Assembly: GCA_021802555.1 (NCBI GenBank)
Contig: JAJZRU010000025.1
Location: forward strand, 1 to 46,103
Origin: Pseudomonadota bacterium
GTDB lineage: Bacteria; Pseudomonadota; Gammaproteobacteria; Burkholderiales; Thiobacillaceae
Direction of reading: 5' to 3'
DNA length: 46,103 bases
Both the position numbers and the translations under genes were made by a program. This document shows, one piece after another, positions 10,641 to 19,155 of this stretch. Position 1 is the stretch's first letter. Each line of letters begins with the position of its first letter. The notes under the pieces are model-generated. The model was not told the DNA's origin. It searched no databases and saw nothing but the letters and a program-made list of their open reading frames with translations.

Positions 10641-10889
10641 TCAGGCTGATTCCCGCGCCAGCCAGGCGCGGAACGCCGCCTCATCGAAGAAATAGTGGCA
10701 AATCTCGCCTTGCGGCCCGCACAGCACGGGAACCTTCAGGCCATAGCGCTGCGCCAGGGCGGGATCGGCATCGATGTCCACCTGGCGCAGGCTCAGGCCA
10801 TGGGCGTTCAGATGCGGCTGCACTTCGGCCGCCATCGCCTCGCAGAGATGGCAGCCTGGGCGGCCGTAAAGCGTGAGCGCAGGCTTCAC
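10641..10889 (-). CDS. Glutaredoxin-like (DUF836) thiol protein
   Basis: An 82-residue thioredoxin-fold protein. LTLYGRPGCHLCEAM gives strand, turn and a C-x2-C redox pair (GCHLCE, residues 13-16); KVPVLC carries the cis-proline that completes the active site. Such DUF836/glutaredoxin-family proteins are found after mucD in many betaproteobacteria; their partners are unknown. Start is GTG at 10889, overlapping the mucD stop as GTGA, so it is translationally coupled to mucD. There is no ATG in a better place. Confidence 0.88.
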   Translation of the reverse strand: MKPALTLYGRPGCHLCEAMAAEVQPHLNAHGLSLRQVDIDADPALAQRYGLKVPVLCGPQGEICHYFFDEAAFRAWLARESA

Positions 10890-12298
10890 CCGGCGGTAGA
10901 GAGCTTCATGGGCACATACACCGTGCTGTTGCCGCGCCGCACCAGCAGCGCGACGCTCTTGCCGCGCGGCACCGCGTCGATGGCGCGGCGGAACTGCGCC
11001 ACCGTATCCACTTCGATATTGTTCACGGCCAGGATGACGTCGCCCACGCGCACGCCGGCAAGCAGGGCGTCGCCGCTGGAATCCTCCACCAGCAGGCCGT
11101 GATCGAGCTTGAGCTCCTTGCGCTGCGCCGGGCTCAGTTCGCCCAGCACCAGGCCGCCGCGCAGGCGGCTCTGCTTATGCACCCCGGCACCGGCATCCGC
11201 AACCTGCATTGGCAGGGTACCCAGGGTCACATCAAGCGTCTTGATCTGGCCCTTGCGCCATACCTCCACGGGCACGCTGCTGCCGGGCTTGGTCATCGAC
11301 ACCATGAGCGGCAGATCGCGCGAGCTGTGCACCGGCTTGCCGTCGAACTTGAGAATGACGTCGGAGGGCCGCATGCCGGCCTTCTCTGCCGGGCTGCCCT
11401 TTTCCACCGTAGCGACCAGCGCGCCTTCCGGCTGCGGCAAGCCGAAGGAATCGGCCAGCTCGCCGGTGACCTCCTGTATGCTCACTCCCAGCCAGCCGCG
11501 CTCGATCTTGTGTCCGGCCTTGAGCTGGTCCGCCACGTACATGGCGACATTGATGGGAATGGCGAAGGACAGCCCCTGATAGCCGCCGCTGCGGGTGTAG
11601 ATCTGCGAATTGATGCCCACCACCTGGCCCTGCATGTCGAACAGCGGGCCGCCCGAGTTGCCCGGGTTGATCGGTACATCGGTCTGGATGAAGGGCACGT
11701 AGCTCTCGTCCGGCAGCGAACGCCTGAGCGCCGAGATGATGCCCGAAGTGACGCTGTTCTCGAACCCGAAAGGCGAACCGATGGCCACCACCTGGTCGCC
11801 CACCCTGAGCTTGCCCGGATTGCCCAGGGTGACCACGGGCAGATCCTTGGCGTCGATCTTGAGCAGCGCAATGTCGCTCACCGGGTCGGTGCCAACCACC
11901 TTGGCGGTATATTCGCGCTTGTTGGTCAGCTTCACGACCACGTCATCGCTGCCGTTGACCACATGGGCGTTGGTGAGAATGTAGCCGTCGGGGCTGATGA
12001 CGAAGCCGGAACCCGAATCGCGCGCCGGGAATTCCTGTGGCCCGGGGCCCTGCAGCTGGGGCGGCATCTGCCCGGGCGGGAAAAACTGGCGGAAGAACTG
12101 GAAAAGCTGCTGCTGCTGGGGATTGACTCCGCCCGGGCTGTGCATGATGCGGGTGCTGCTGATGTTGACCACCGCAGGGCCGTATTTCTGCACCAGATCC
12201 GGGATGCTGTAATCCGCCCGCGCCGCCGGAACGGCCAGCGCCATGACGAGCATCAGCCAGAAGAGGAAGACGGGGTTTCTGTTGCCGGGACGATTCAT
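10886..12298 (-). CDS. mucD: DegP/MucD-type periplasmic serine protease
   Basis: A 470-residue Do-family protease. The signal peptide runs to about residue 28 (ALAVPAARA). The triad is His112 (TNAHVV), Asp141 (SDIALL) and Ser214 (GNSGGPL). Two PDZ domains follow, around 270-360 (GWLGVSIQEV...) and 385-465 (VLGELSPAQR...DVILAVNNIEV). It degrades or refolds misfolded envelope proteins. ATG at 12298 overlaps the rseC stop by 4 bases; the upstream extension lies inside rseC. Its place at the end of the rpoE-rseABC operon matches MucD of the AlgU/MucABCD arrangement, so it is probably induced with sigma-E. Confidence 0.95.
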   Translation of the reverse strand: MNRPGNRNPVFLFWLMLVMALAVPAARADYSIPDLVQKYGPAVVNISSTRIMHSPGGVNPQQQQLFQFFRQFFPPGQMPPQLQGPGPQEFPARDSGSGFVISPDGYILTNAHVVNGSDDVVVKLTNKREYTAKVVGTDPVSDIALLKIDAKDLPVVTLGNPGKLRVGDQVVAIGSPFGFENSVTSGIISALRRSLPDESYVPFIQTDVPINPGNSGGPLFDMQGQVVGINSQIYTRSGGYQGLSFAIPINVAMYVADQLKAGHKIERGWLGVSIQEVTGELADSFGLPQPEGALVATVEKGSPAEKAGMRPSDVILKFDGKPVHSSRDLPLMVSMTKPGSSVPVEVWRKGQIKTLDVTLGTLPMQVADAGAGVHKQSRLRGGLVLGELSPAQRKELKLDHGLLVEDSSGDALLAGVRVGDVILAVNNIEVDTVAQFRRAIDAVPRGKSVALLVRRGNSTVYVPMKLSTAG

Positions 12299-12744
12299 GC
12301 GTGCGTGCTCCTTGTCACTATTCCTTGACGTTTCAGAATCACTGCCAGGCCCGGCGCGTCGTGCGTCCTCGCACGCAGCCAGAAAAATCCGCCCAGGCCG
12401 AATATCAGTGCTCCCGCGACAGACATCGACTGCGCGACGAAGTTCTCCCCCAGCCACTGGCCCAGCGCGGCGCCGGCGAATACGAGCAGCAGGGGCAGGC
12501 CGTAGGCGGTCAGGGCGCTGCGCCAGATCACGCCCTCGGGCACGCCCACCAGCACCAGGTCGCCGGGGCGCGTGCCGAGCGGATCGCGCACGCGGAAGAC
12601 GCGCGGCCGCACGGAAAAAAACTCCGCCAGCCGGCGGCTGCCGCAGCCGCCGTTGCCGCAGCTGCCGCAGCCGCCCGACGCTTGGGCGCGCACCCAGGCC
12701 AGGCCAGGCTCGCTGCGCACGACTTCGGCGCTTTGTTCAAGCAT
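12295..12744 (-). CDS. rseC: SoxR-reducing system / positive regulator RseC (MucC)
   Basis: A 149-residue inner-membrane protein. A cysteine cluster near the N-terminus (GGCGSCGNGGCGS, C26, C29, C34) is the RseC hallmark, followed by two transmembrane helices at about 78-97 and 103-123. In E. coli RseC modulates sigma-E activity, and related proteins belong to the SoxR-reducing Rsx/Rnf system. ATG at 12744 overlaps the rseB stop as TAATG. Confidence 0.92.
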   Translation of the reverse strand: MLEQSAEVVRSEPGLAWVRAQASGGCGSCGNGGCGSRRLAEFFSVRPRVFRVRDPLGTRPGDLVLVGVPEGVIWRSALTAYGLPLLLVFAGAALGQWLGENFVAQSMSVAGALIFGLGGFFWLRARTHDAPGLAVILKRQGIVTRSTHA

Positions 12745-13682
12745 TATTTGAGCTCCACCGAATTGGCCAGATCGACCAGCGTGGCGGCCGGCACCTCTCC
12801 CATGGCGGTCACACGGTAAACCCGATAGCGGCGCGAATAAACCTTCACCGACCCATCCTGCGACAGCCCGCTGGTGCCGCCGTCGTGCGCGCTGGCTGGC
12901 TCGATGAACAAAGACACCGTGCTGAGGCCGTCGGTAAAGATGATATGGTTCACGGGCGTGGAGCGGCCCGGCAGCGGCCGGCGCGTCTTCAGCACTTCAT
13001 AATAGCCCGGCGGCGCATGCATGATCCAGCGCCCGGGGCTGAAGGTCTCCGGCAGCACCGCTGCCGGCAGGCTGCCCGGCGGGGTATCGAAGCGGAAGAT
13101 ATTTTCCGCCGGCGGCGTACCGATGCTGATTTGCGAGAAGACATAAAATGCCACTGCCTTGCCTTCGTCGTCGAGCACGCGGGCCTTGAGCGGCAGGCCT
13201 GTGGCATCGTCCAGCCAGAGCACATGGGTATAGCGGTAGGCGTCTTTTGGAATCAGCCTGACTTCCTGACAGGGGCGCCCCGCCACCGAACCCGCCGCGC
13301 CCAGCACCGGCCGATAATAGGCGAACAGCTTGCTCGGGTCGGCCGGCAGGAGCGAAGGGAAGAAGCGCCGCAGGGCGGTGTTTTCCAAGCGGATGGGCGG
13401 GCCGTTTTCGAGGCGGCAAAGCACCTGGTTGCCCAGTTGCAGGAACTCCCGATGCGGCCCGTCCAGGACGTCGACCTTGATCTTGTCGGTCTTGCCGTCC
13501 ACGCGGTGCGCGATGCTCATGACTTCGATGTGGCCACCGTTGCGATAGAGGTAGATGCCGCTGTAATCGAGCGTGCGCGCGGCATGGGCGGCGCGCGCCA
13601 GCAGATCGGCTGCATTGTCGGCCCATGCCAAATGGCAAATGACGATGAGCGGCAGCCCGATCCAGAAACGCAGGCGCCCCAT
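12744..13682 (-). CDS. rseB: Periplasmic sigma-E regulator RseB (MucB)
   Basis: A 312-residue exported protein; signal peptide MGRLRFWIGLPLIVICHLAWA cut before DNAADLL. The N-terminal lipoprotein-like domain (about 25-200: LDYSGIYLYRNGGHIEVMSIAHRVDG) and C-terminal domain (from about 215) are typical of MucB/RseB. It binds the periplasmic part of RseA, protects it from DegS-like cleavage and senses envelope damage. ATG at 13682 overlaps the rseA stop (TGATG), implying coupled translation. Confidence 0.95.
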   Translation of the reverse strand: MGRLRFWIGLPLIVICHLAWADNAADLLARAAHAARTLDYSGIYLYRNGGHIEVMSIAHRVDGKTDKIKVDVLDGPHREFLQLGNQVLCRLENGPPIRLENTALRRFFPSLLPADPSKLFAYYRPVLGAAGSVAGRPCQEVRLIPKDAYRYTHVLWLDDATGLPLKARVLDDEGKAVAFYVFSQISIGTPPAENIFRFDTPPGSLPAAVLPETFSPGRWIMHAPPGYYEVLKTRRPLPGRSTPVNHIIFTDGLSTVSLFIEPASAHDGGTSGLSQDGSVKVYSRRYRVYRVTAMGEVPAATLVDLANSVELK

Positions 13683-14203
13683 CACGGCCGCGGCGTGGCC
13701 ACGTAGGATACCGGCTGATAGGGCGCTTCCCCGACCACGGGCGCGAACTCCTGATGCGCCGCCAGGTAGGGTGCCCAAGGATCGCTCGCCGGCGCGGCCG
13801 CGGCCTGCTGGATGCCGGCCGGCGCCACCGGCTCCACGGGCGTGCCCGCGTTGGTAAGGAAGAAGGCGCCCGCCACCACGGCAAAGGACGCCGCCAGCGC
13901 GGTCACGCCGCGGCCGCTCAGCAGCCGCGCGCGCGGCGCCAGCACGGTGGGCTCCTGCTCCAGGCGCGCCATCAGGCGGTGGGAGAAATTGGCCGACAGA
14001 GGGGGGGTCTGGCGCATGGCGTCGCCGATCATCTGATAGGCTTCCCAGCGCCGGCGCGCCCCCGGCGTCTTCAGCACTTCGTCCAGCCAGGCGTCGTCCT
14101 CCGCCTGGCCGTCCACGCATGCGGACACCCTTTCAGGCAGCGCCGTTGCAGGGCGCTCCTCGACATCGTCGAATTCGTCGATATAGGTCGCAGCGTCTTT
14201 CAT
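13682..14203 (-). CDS. rseA: Anti-sigma-E factor RseA (MucA)
   Basis: A 173-residue protein. The cytoplasmic N-terminal anti-sigma part (VSACVDGQAEDDAWLDEVLKTPGARRRWEAYQMIGDAMR, about 28-65) has the RseA/MucA fold signature, one transmembrane helix lies at about 100-120 (GVTALAASFAVVAGAFFL), and a proline/alanine-rich periplasmic tail follows. It holds sigma-E at the membrane until regulated proteolysis. I chose the ATG at 14203 (MKDAATYIDEF), one base after the rpoE stop codon. Confidence 0.92.
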   Translation of the reverse strand: MKDAATYIDEFDDVEERPATALPERVSACVDGQAEDDAWLDEVLKTPGARRRWEAYQMIGDAMRQTPPLSANFSHRLMARLEQEPTVLAPRARLLSGRGVTALAASFAVVAGAFFLTNAGTPVEPVAPAGIQQAAAAPASDPWAPYLAAHQEFAPVVGEAPYQPVSYVATPRP

Positions 14204-14204
14204 G

Positions 14205-14801
14205 TCACCACCTCTTGTCTCTGCTCGTGCCCAACAGCGGGCGTATCTTCTCCGCAATCGCCTCGCGTGCGCGAAAGATGCGCGAGCGCACCGTGCCTAT
14301 CGGGCAATTCATCATTTGCGCGATTTCCTCATAGCTCAAGCCTTCGATTTCCCGCAGCGTGATGGCCGTGCGCAATTCCTCAGGCAGCATATCCACCGCT
14401 TCGTTCACCGCACGCGCCACCTGCTTGGTGTGCAGTTCCGCGTCCGGCGTGGCGATGTCGCGCAACAACTCACCATCCTCAAAACCTTCCGCCTCTTCGC
14501 TGTCGAACTCCGTCGTGGTCGGGGCGCGGCGGCCCTTGGCCACCAGATAGTTCTTGGCCGTGTTGACGGCAATCCGGTAAAGCCAGGTGTAAAACGCGCT
14601 GTCGCCGCGAAACTGGGGCAGCGCCCGATAGGCCTTGATGAAGGACTCCTGGGTGATGTCCTCGATTTCCGCCGCATCCCGCACCATCCTGGACAAAAGC
14701 CGGGCCAGCCGTCGCTGGTATTTCATCACCAGCAACTCGAAGGCGCGCTTGTCGCCCCGCTGCGCGCGTTCGACCAGCTGCTGGTCGAGTTCACGATCCA
14801 A
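14205..14801 (-). CDS. rpoE: RNA polymerase sigma-E factor (RpoE/AlgU)
   Basis: An ECF sigma factor. Region 2 is seen in RAFELLVMKYQRRLARLLSRMV and DITQESFIKAYRALPQFRG, region 4 in LREIEGLSYEEIAQMMNCPIGTVRSRIFRAREAI. I chose TTG at 14801 (MDRELDQQLVERAQRGD), which gives the usual 198 residues and has a G-rich stretch upstream. An ATG at 14903 would add 34 residues (MNFFDGGQSF...) unlike the family and encoded across what looks like promoter DNA. It directs the envelope-stress regulon and heads the rse-mucD operon. Confidence 0.93.
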   Translation of the reverse strand: MDRELDQQLVERAQRGDKRAFELLVMKYQRRLARLLSRMVRDAAEIEDITQESFIKAYRALPQFRGDSAFYTWLYRIAVNTAKNYLVAKGRRAPTTTEFDSEEAEGFEDGELLRDIATPDAELHTKQVARAVNEAVDMLPEELRTAITLREIEGLSYEEIAQMMNCPIGTVRSRIFRAREAIAEKIRPLLGTSRDKRW

Positions 14802-14863
14802 TCGTCGCCCCCCCGTGGGTTGCTTGTTGTCTTTACGTGGCGGCCAAGTATACGCGACGAAGG

Positions 14864-14901
14864 TATCTACAGCGAAAGACTGGCCGCCATCAAAAAAGTT
14901 C
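14864..14901 (-). promoter_or_regulatory. Candidate rpoE promoters, including a sigma-E-like one
   Basis: On the minus strand GAACTT (14901-14896) is followed after 16 bases by TCTTT (14879-14875), resembling the sigma-E pattern GAACTT-N16-TCTGA and suggesting autoregulation. An overlapping housekeeping-like pair TTGATG (14893-14888) and TAGATA (14869-14864), spacing 18, is also present. The -10 of the sigma-E site is imperfect, so this is a proposal only. Confidence 0.45.
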
Positions 14902-14941
14902 ATAGTGGCATGGGTATTGTTGAGGTCGCGGCGGCGCCGTT

Positions 14942-16588
14942 ATGATGGTGCGCAAACCCTCTGACATCATGCCCACCTGCGACGTCCTCATCATCGGCAG
15001 CGGCCTGGCCGCGTTCACCACCGCCCTGCACTTGGCAGACAGCCGCAAGATCATCCTGCTCACCAAGCGCGGCCTGACCGACGGCGCCAGCCAGTGGGCC
15101 CAAGGCGGCATCGCCGCCGTCATGTCGGCGGAGGATTCCATCGATGCCCACGTGCAAGACACCCTGCGCGCCGGCGCCGGACTGTGCGACGAGGCCGCCA
15201 CGCGCTTCGTGATCGGGCAAAGCCGCGCCATGGCCGATTGGCTCATCGGCCTGGGCGTGCCCTTCAGCCGCGAGGACCACGCCTTCCACCTCACGCGCGA
15301 GGGCGGACACAGCCGGCGCCGCGTGCTGCACGCCCAGGACGCCACCGGCCGCGCCGTCCAGACAGTGCTGGCCAAACAGGTGATGAGCCACCCCAACGTC
15401 ACCGTGCTGGAGCACCATCTCGCCATCGATCTCATCACCGGCCGCGCCATCGGCGGCAACGAGCGCCAGGTATTCGGCGCCTATGTCCTCGACACGGTCA
15501 ATCACCAGGTCAGGACTTTCTCCGCCGGCAACACCGTGCTGGCCACGGGCGGCGCCGGCAAGGTCTATCTGTACACCACCAACCCCGACACCGCGACGGG
15601 GGACGGCATCGCCATGGCCTGGCGCGCCGGCTGCCGGGCCGGCAACATGGAGTTCATCCAATTCCATCCCACCTGTCTTTACCATCCGCGCGCCAAGTCC
15701 TTCCTCATCAGCGAGGCGGTGCGCGGCGAAGGCGGCGTGCTCAAGCTGCCCAGCGGCGAACGCTTCATGGCGCAGCACGACCCGCGCGGCGAGCTCGCGC
15801 CGCGCGACATCGTCGCACGCGCCATCGACTTCGAAATGAAGAAGCGCGGCCTGGACCACGTCTATCTGGACATCTCGCACCGCAGCGCCGATTTCATCCT
15901 GGAGCACTTTCCCACCATTTATCAGCGCTGCCGCGAATTCGGCATCGACATCACGCGCGAGCCCATTCCGGTCGTGCCGGCGGCCCACTACACCTGCGGC
16001 GGAGTGGCCGCGGACCTCGACGCCCGCACCGATCTCGCCAATCTGTATGCCGTGGGCGAAGTGGCCTTCACCGGCCTGCATGGCGCCAACCGGCTGGCCT
16101 CCAACTCGCTGCTGGAATGCCTGGTATTCGGCCGCGCCGCGGCGCGCCACATGCTGGCCGGAACGCCGGCACCTGCCGCTGCCCTGCCCGCCTGGGACGA
16201 GTCGCGCGTCACCGACGCCGACGAGGAAGTGGTCATCGCCCACAACTGGGCCGAGCTGCGCCGCTTCATGTGGGACTACGTGGGCATCGTGCGCACCAGC
16301 AAGCGACTCATGCGCGCAGCCCGGCGCATCCGACTGCTGCAAGAAGAGATCGACGAATACTACCGCCATTTCCGCGTCAGCCACGACCTGATCGAACTGC
16401 GCAACCTGGTGCTGACCGCGGATCTGATCGTGCGCTCCGCGCTGCTGCGCCACGAAAGCCGGGGCCTGCACTACAGCCGCGATTACCCCGACATCATGCC
16501 GATCGCCGGCAACACCGTGCTCAATCCGCGTCCCGACCTGATCTGCCCAGGCGTCTGCGACGTGCTTCCGGACGCCTGCGAGCCCTGA
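14942..16588 (+). CDS. nadB: L-aspartate oxidase
   Basis: A 548-residue flavoprotein that oxidises L-aspartate to iminoaspartate, the first step of de novo NAD synthesis. The FAD-binding GSGLAAFTTALHLA motif is near residue 18, the SQWAQGGIAAV segment near 50, the substrate-site HTREGGHSRRRVLH region near 118 and the family block AAHYTCGGVAADLDARTDLANLYAVGE near 340-366. ATG at 14942 is used; the second Met at 14969 (MPTCDVLIIG) is also possible. It is divergent from rpoE, as in many beta- and gammaproteobacteria. Confidence 0.96.
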   Translation: MMVRKPSDIMPTCDVLIIGSGLAAFTTALHLADSRKIILLTKRGLTDGASQWAQGGIAAVMSAEDSIDAHVQDTLRAGAGLCDEAATRFVIGQSRAMADWLIGLGVPFSREDHAFHLTREGGHSRRRVLHAQDATGRAVQTVLAKQVMSHPNVTVLEHHLAIDLITGRAIGGNERQVFGAYVLDTVNHQVRTFSAGNTVLATGGAGKVYLYTTNPDTATGDGIAMAWRAGCRAGNMEFIQFHPTCLYHPRAKSFLISEAVRGEGGVLKLPSGERFMAQHDPRGELAPRDIVARAIDFEMKKRGLDHVYLDISHRSADFILEHFPTIYQRCREFGIDITREPIPVVPAAHYTCGGVAADLDARTDLANLYAVGEVAFTGLHGANRLASNSLLECLVFGRAAARHMLAGTPAPAAALPAWDESRVTDADEEVVIAHNWAELRRFMWDYVGIVRTSKRLMRAARRIRLLQEEIDEYYRHFRVSHDLIELRNLVLTADLIVRSALLRHESRGLHYSRDYPDIMPIAGNTVLNPRPDLICPGVCDVLPDACEP

Positions 16589-16991
16589 GCCCGGCCGCCT
16601 GGCGCCCCCAGTCGAGCCATGCGCGCAGCCGGCGCAGGCCTTCCGCGTCGGCGCTGTCCGGCCACAGCACCACGTGCACGCGTCGGCCCTCCGCGTCGAG
16701 GCGCACGACCACAAGCAAGGGCGAGACATGGGCGCTCTCCAGACGGGCTTCCAGCCATTCCCCGGCCGCCCTGACGCGCACGGCGGCCTTGCCGATATTC
16801 AGCGCTTCGAGCGGTTGGGCACGCCTGACCTGCCAGACCAGGCTCAGGGCCAGCCCGGCGGTGCCCAGCAGGCATAGCGGCGGCGCTGCTGCGCTCAGCC
16901 ATACGCCCCAGGCGGCCAGCCCATGCGCCAGGGATTGCACCCCCAGCCCCAGGCGGGATGCGCGCAAGTCCAGATTCAGGGGCAGAAACAT
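16521..16991 (-). CDS. YgfX-like small membrane protein
   Basis: A 156-residue protein beginning MFLPLNLDLRASRLGLGVQ, with a hydrophobic double segment at about 18-52, a basic turn VWQVRRAQPLEAL and a soluble C-terminal part (VLWPDSADAEGLRRLRAWLDW). This matches the YgfX family (CptA in E. coli, described as affecting cell-division proteins and associated with SdhE/YgfY). No SdhE homologue is adjacent. The 3' end overlaps nadB by 68 bases in convergent orientation. ATG at 16991 is preferred over a TTG ten codons upstream. It is divergent from ygfZ, here retaining only that half of the classical neighbourhood. Confidence 0.72.
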   Translation of the reverse strand: MFLPLNLDLRASRLGLGVQSLAHGLAAWGVWLSAAAPPLCLLGTAGLALSLVWQVRRAQPLEALNIGKAAVRVRAAGEWLEARLESAHVSPLLVVVRLDAEGRRVHVVLWPDSADAEGLRRLRAWLDWGRQAAGLRARRRPEARRRRLGRSGRDAD

Positions 16992-17032
16992 GTAATAAGA
17001 TGATGGTTTCGCGTTTGGCAATCCATCATCCC

Positions 17033-18058
17033 ATGATCCCTGCCTGGCAACAATTTCTCGAACAGCAAGGCGCCCGCGTGGCGAACGGCGGCGTCACGGA
17101 CTACGGCGAATCGCTGCACGAACTGGCCAGTGCGCAGACCGGCACCGTCATGGCCGACCTCTCGCAGCTGGGCGTGCTGGCCTTCAGCGGCGAGGACACG
17201 GCCAGCTTCCTGCAGAGCCAGTTCACCAACGATGTGCGCAGCCTGCGCCAGGACGCCGCGCAGTGGAATGGCTATTGCTCCGCCAAAGGCCGCCTGCTGG
17301 GCAATTTCCTCGTCTGGCGCGACGGCGCCGATTATTGCCTGCAGATGTCGGGGGACATCGGCACCGGCCTGCTCAAGCGCCTGAGGATGTTCATCCTGCG
17401 CGCCAAGGTCAAAGGGCGCGAGGCGGGCGATGAACGCGTGCGCCTGGTGGTGGCCGGGCCGCAGGCGCCGGACGCCGTGACCGAGGCCCTGGGCGCGATC
17501 CCGGCGCAGGCGATGCAGACGCTGGACGGCACCCAGGGGCTGACGGTGCGCCTGGGCGCGGACAAGTTCGTGCTCGCCCTCCACCCCGACCATGCTCCTG
17601 CGGTGTGGCAGACCTTGAAACCGCTGGCGCGTCCGGTCGGCAGCGCGGTATGGGACTGGCTGCGGCTGAGCAACGGCATACCCATGATCGTGGCCGCCAC
17701 CCAGGACCAGTTCGTGCCCCAGATGGTGAACTGGGAAATCCTGGGTGGCGTGAATTTCCAGAAGGGCTGCTATCCGGGCCAGGAAATCGTCGCGCGCTCG
17801 CAATATCTGGGCAAGCTCAAGCGCCGCATGCTGCTGGCGCATACGGACGGCGGCAGCCCGGCGCCGGGCGACGCGCTTTACTCCGACGACCTGCCCGGCC
17901 AGGCCTCCGGCACCGTGGCCAATGCCGCCCCCGCGCCGGGCGGCGGCTACGACCTGCTGGCCGTGCTGCAGACCGAAAGCGCGAGCCATCCCGTGCACTG
18001 GAAGACGCCCGATGGGCCGACCCTGAGCTTTAGGGCGTTGCCTTACGCCCTGCCTTAA
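17033..18058 (+). CDS. ygfZ: Folate-binding protein YgfZ (Fe-S cluster maintenance)
   Basis: A 341-residue protein related to the glycine-cleavage T protein. The diagnostic KGCYPGQE motif (conserved Cys) lies near residue 245. YgfZ binds tetrahydrofolate and supports maintenance of Fe-S enzymes such as MiaB. ATG at 17033 (MIPAWQQFLEQQGA) matches the family start; ATG at 17000 would add 11 residues. Neither has a clear Shine-Dalgarno sequence. It is divergent from the ygfX-like gene with only about 40 bases between starts. Confidence 0.93.
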   Translation: MIPAWQQFLEQQGARVANGGVTDYGESLHELASAQTGTVMADLSQLGVLAFSGEDTASFLQSQFTNDVRSLRQDAAQWNGYCSAKGRLLGNFLVWRDGADYCLQMSGDIGTGLLKRLRMFILRAKVKGREAGDERVRLVVAGPQAPDAVTEALGAIPAQAMQTLDGTQGLTVRLGADKFVLALHPDHAPAVWQTLKPLARPVGSAVWDWLRLSNGIPMIVAATQDQFVPQMVNWEILGGVNFQKGCYPGQEIVARSQYLGKLKRRMLLAHTDGGSPAPGDALYSDDLPGQASGTVANAAPAPGGGYDLLAVLQTESASHPVHWKTPDGPTLSFRALPYALP

Positions 18059-18075
18059 TCATTGCGATTGCCTTC

Positions 18076-19140
18076 TCACCCTTCCGCCACGCGCACGCGC
18101 GGCGCCAGGGCGCAAAGCAATTCGTAGCTGATGGTGCCGGCGGCGGCGGCCACCTCTTCCACCGGCAAGCCCTCGCCCCACAAGGTCACCGGGCTGCCCA
18201 CGCCGGCCTGGGGCAGGCCGGACAAATCGACCGCCAGCATATCCATGGACACCCGCCCGACCAGCGCGCTGCGGCGCCCCGCCACCAGCACCGGGGTGCC
18301 GCCGGGGGCATGGCGCGGGTAGCCGTCGGCATAGCCGCAGGCGACGATGCCCACACGCGCAACCTGCGCGGCGCGCCAGGCCAGGCCGTAGCCGACGCCT
18401 TCGCCCGGCGCCAGTTCCTGCACGGCGATGATCTCGCTGGTGAGCGTCATGACGGGCCGCAAGCCCAGCGCCGCCGCGCCCGTGTCCGCGAAGGGCGAAG
18501 CGCCATAAAGCATGATGCCCGGGCGCACCCAATCAGCGCGGCTGTCCGGGTGGCGCAGCAGGGCCGCGGAATTGGCCAGCGACAGGGGCAGCCGATGGCG
18601 CCGTGCGCGTTCGAGAAAGGGCGCCAACTGCCACGCCACTCCCGCAGCCTCGTCCGCGGTGGCGAAATGAGTCATGAGAGTGAGCATGCCGCCCTGCGCC
18701 AGGGCCTGCGCTCGCTCGATCACCCGCTCCATCTCGGGCAGGGCGAAGCCCAGGCGGTTCATGCCGCTATTGAACTTAAGGTACAGGTTCAGCGTGCCGG
18801 ACCGGGCCGAACGATCGAGCATGCCCAGCTGCTCGGCATGGTGCACGACCGGAGTGAGGCCCAGTTCGTAGCAGGCAGGAATCTCGGTCGCGTCGAAATA
18901 TCCTTCCAGCAGCAGGACGGGTTGTCGGACGCCCAGCTCGCGCAGGACCGCAGCCTCTTCCAGGGTCAATACGGCAAAGCCGTCGGCGTCGGCGAGGGCG
19001 TGCGCCGCGCGCGTCAGACCATGGCCGTAGGCGTTGGCCTTGACCACCGCCCAAAGGCGCGCCGGGCCGGCCGCAGCGCGCGCCGCGGCCAGATTGTGTG
19101 CCAGGGCGGCGAAGGAAATGCGGGCGAGCAGCGGACGCAC
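18076..19140 (-). CDS. alr: Alanine racemase
   Basis: A 354-residue fold-type III PLP enzyme converting L- to D-alanine for peptidoglycan. The PLP lysine is K34 in AVVKANAYGHG; NSGMNRLGF, HFATADEA and GVGYGLAWRA (catalytic Tyr region) follow in the expected order. Start is GTG at 19140 (MRPLLARISFAALAHNL), close behind dnaB (15 bases), so the pair is probably one transcript, as in many proteobacteria. Confidence 0.96.
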   Translation of the reverse strand: MRPLLARISFAALAHNLAAARAAAGPARLWAVVKANAYGHGLTRAAHALADADGFAVLTLEEAAVLRELGVRQPVLLLEGYFDATEIPACYELGLTPVVHHAEQLGMLDRSARSGTLNLYLKFNSGMNRLGFALPEMERVIERAQALAQGGMLTLMTHFATADEAAGVAWQLAPFLERARRHRLPLSLANSAALLRHPDSRADWVRPGIMLYGASPFADTGAAALGLRPVMTLTSEIIAVQELAPGEGVGYGLAWRAAQVARVGIVACGYADGYPRHAPGGTPVLVAGRRSALVGRVSMDMLAVDLSGLPQAGVGSPVTLWGEGLPVEEVAAAAGTISYELLCALAPRVRVAEG

Positions 19141-19155
19141 CGTGGGGCAGCGGCC

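Noticed and set aside
14900-16729. 609-codon minus-strand frame opposite nadB
   Set aside because: Antisense shadow of nadB without any motif.
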